A stretch of 64,000 nt of DNA from an uncultured bacterium (GTDB lineage Bacteria; Bacillota; Clostridia; Lachnospirales; Lachnospiraceae): assembly GCA_905215155.1 (NCBI GenBank), contig CAJMPJ010000011.1, positions 23,370 through 87,369 on the forward strand, given 5' to 3'. Positions 62,842-64,000 of the stretch are shown piece by piece. Position numbers and translations under genes: made by a program. Numbering within the stretch: position 1 is the stretch's first letter; the number at the start of each line of letters is the position of its first letter. The notes under the pieces are model-generated. The model saw only the letters and a program-made list of their open reading frames with translations, made no database searches and was not told where the DNA came from.

Positions 62842-63051
62842 TCAGTTCACTCCTACCATAACGGAAGTTGCTTTTATAATCGCATACGCATCTTTTCCTA
62901 CTTCCAGTTCCAGATCCTTTACTGCCGCCATGGATACCGTGGCAGAAATAATGTTTCCGCCTCCCACGTCCATGGTTACCATGGCATTGACTGCTCCCGG
63001 TTCTATTCCTACCACTTTTCCCTTTAACTGATTTCTTGCACTAAGCCTCAT
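62842..63051 (-). CDS. mop: Molybdenum-pterin-binding protein (molbindin, single Mop domain)
   Basis: 69 aa: MRLSARNQLKGKVVGIEPGA, VNAMVTMDVGGGNIISATVS and ELEVGKDAYAIIKATSVMVG form one Mop/TOBE domain, as in C. pasteurianum MopII, which stores molybdate in the cytoplasm. The start at 63051 fits the family; an ATG at 63069 has an even better ribosome site (AAAGGAGAGG) and would add six residues. Upstream neighbour is modC-like. Confidence 0.92.
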   Translation of the reverse strand: MRLSARNQLKGKVVGIEPGAVNAMVTMDVGGGNIISATVSMAAVKDLELEVGKDAYAIIKATSVMVGVN

Positions 63052-63169
63052 ATGTATTGTCTCCTCCATTCCTCTCCTTTGAATACAACCAACAGATCTT
63101 AACTTCTTTTGACACATGGTAATCAATTCAAGTTGTTTTGTCAATCTATTTGTGTAAATACTAATAAAA

Positions 63170-63952
63170 TTAAGACAAAAGCAAAATTTCTTCTTTCGGA
63201 AACTGTATAAATAATGGAATACTTTCCTTTCTATCCTGATACATCCAAATCCTTCCGGAAGATTCTGCTTCTGCATTTTGGAAAAGGACCTGCCGTTCAA
63301 AGGCCATATCCGTCACTCCCAATAACCGGACCTTCATCACATTTTCCCCCGGCTGTTCTGCCGGGATCAGATGATGTCCCCTGATTCCCAGGTATCGAAT
63401 CGAATCTCCTATCGTTTCTTCGGTCCTCAGCTTTATGTTCCAGTCCTTTGCATAGAGTTCATGGTCACTGATCCGTTCCACGGAAGAGATGTTTTTGCAG
63501 CCGGTCAGCTTTGCTGCCTCCAATATCCCCGGCTTTTTAAAGATCTCCTTTGTCCTTCCGTTTAACAGGCTCTTTCCTTCTGCAATTATTGCCATCCGGT
63601 CACAAAATTGATAGATCTCATCTCTGGAATGAGATACCATCAGCACATCTTTTCCATACTCTTTGATAAACGCAAGCATATCCGTCTTCAAAATATCCTT
63701 TAAAAATCCATCCAGTGCGGAAAACGGTTCGTCCAGCAGAATCACTTCGGGTGTGCTCAGCAGCATACGTGCCAGCGCTGCCCGCTGCTGCTGCCCGCCC
63801 GAAAGCTGGGACGGAATTCGTTTTTCCAGTCCTGTAAGCTGAAATCTTCTTAACATTTCATCAATCAAGGTCCGCTTTTCTTTTTTCCTTTTCTGAATCA
63901 CGATTCCCAGATTTTCTTCCACCGTCATGGTTGGGAACAGGGCATAATTCTG
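63170..63952 (-). pseudogene. modC: Molybdate ABC transporter ATPase ModC, 5' part cut off
   Basis: The reading frame codes for 260 residues beginning LQNYALFPTMTVEENLGIVI, then signature LSGGQQQRAALARML, Walker B EVILLDEPFSALD, the H-loop MVSHSRDEI and a C-terminal TOBE domain (GIRGHHLIPAEQPGENVMKV). The Q-loop Gln just before NYALFP is present, but Walker A and everything before it (about 80 residues) are missing: two codons further up is a TGA and then a foreign hairpin. An internal ATG at 63928 could start a truncated protein without a P-loop. So the gene is probably interrupted; the rest may lie beyond the window. Confidence 0.75.
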
Positions 63953-64000
63953 GAGTCAAGACCACCCGTAAAACGGGTGGCTTGTGAAAAGGGTATAACC
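63953..64000. mobile_element. Probable IS200/IS605-type element end (partial, runs off window)
   Basis: A strong hairpin CAAG-A-CCACCCGT-AAA-ACGGGTGG-CTTG (63957-63984, one bulged A) begins exactly where modC homology stops. Subterminal hairpins with a bulge and no terminal inverted repeats are typical of IS200/IS605 ends. No transposase is visible because only 48 bases are inside the window. Confidence 0.6.

Overview
The window reads as chromosomal DNA of an endospore-forming, nitrogen-fixing clostridium. It carries spo0A, spoIVB, the complete spoIIIAA-AH operon and a spoVB-type flippase. Gene order and protein style fit the Lachnospiraceae (Lacrimispora / Clostridium saccharolyticum-indolis group is my best guess, by inference only). 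Almost every gene is on the minus strand, intergenic gaps are short, and Shine-Dalgarno sequences are strong (AGGAGG types). I saw no rRNA, tRNA or CRISPR array.

Layout from left to right. 0-11.6 kb: start of glgA, then (transcribed right to left) nusB-xseA-xseB-ispA-dxs-tlyA-nadK-argR-recN-spoIVB-spo0A, a classical Firmicutes block joining isoprenoid precursor synthesis, arginine regulation, DNA repair and sporulation control. 11.7-20.4 kb: a GGDEF protein, an Asp23 protein, spoIIIAH to spoIIIAA, an NlpC/P60 hydrolase and a DUF3877-like protein. 20.5-34.5 kb: mixed metabolism and transport, including paired AstE/AspA-type metallohydrolases, rlmH, an esterase, an acyltransferase-like membrane protein, an orphan response regulator, comEA, a DMT transporter, a MarR/MFS pair, a glycosyltransferase-methyltransferase fusion, folD-fchA and an AraC-HD fusion. 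34.6-41 kb: argC-GNAT-argJ-argB-argD facing a divergent argG. 41.1-48.3 kb: GNAT, patatin, amidase, mnmA, iscU, iscS and a SpoVB-like flippase.

48.4-64 kb is the most interesting part: an apparently single nif operon, nifH-nifI1-nifI2-nifD-nifK-nifE-nifN/B-[2Fe-2S] ferredoxin-nifV(omega)-nifV(alpha), organised like Clostridium pasteurianum (Mo-type NifDK with the long alpha-subunit insertion, NifN-NifB fusion, split NifV). It continues without a break into four unusual genes: a GroEL-like protein that has lost its ATPase residues, a PqqD/RRE-like small protein, an AnfO-family protein, and a repeat protein with a C-terminal four-cysteine motif. I propose this tail as a nitrogenase maturation or protection cassette. 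nifH is preceded by a good sigma-A promoter, an inverted repeat at the predicted transcript start, and a terminator-like hairpin that suggests attenuation control. Upstream lie a molbindin gene and a modC-like ATPase gene whose 5' part is cut off by a hairpin resembling an IS200/IS605 end, at the right edge of the window.

Working together: iscS/iscU can supply sulfur and Fe-S clusters (to MnmA and plausibly to nitrogenase); modC and molbindin handle molybdate; NifV makes homocitrate; NifB/E/N build FeMo-co; NifI1/I2 adjust nitrogenase activity to nitrogen status. All function calls are from reading the translations by eye; no database search was run.
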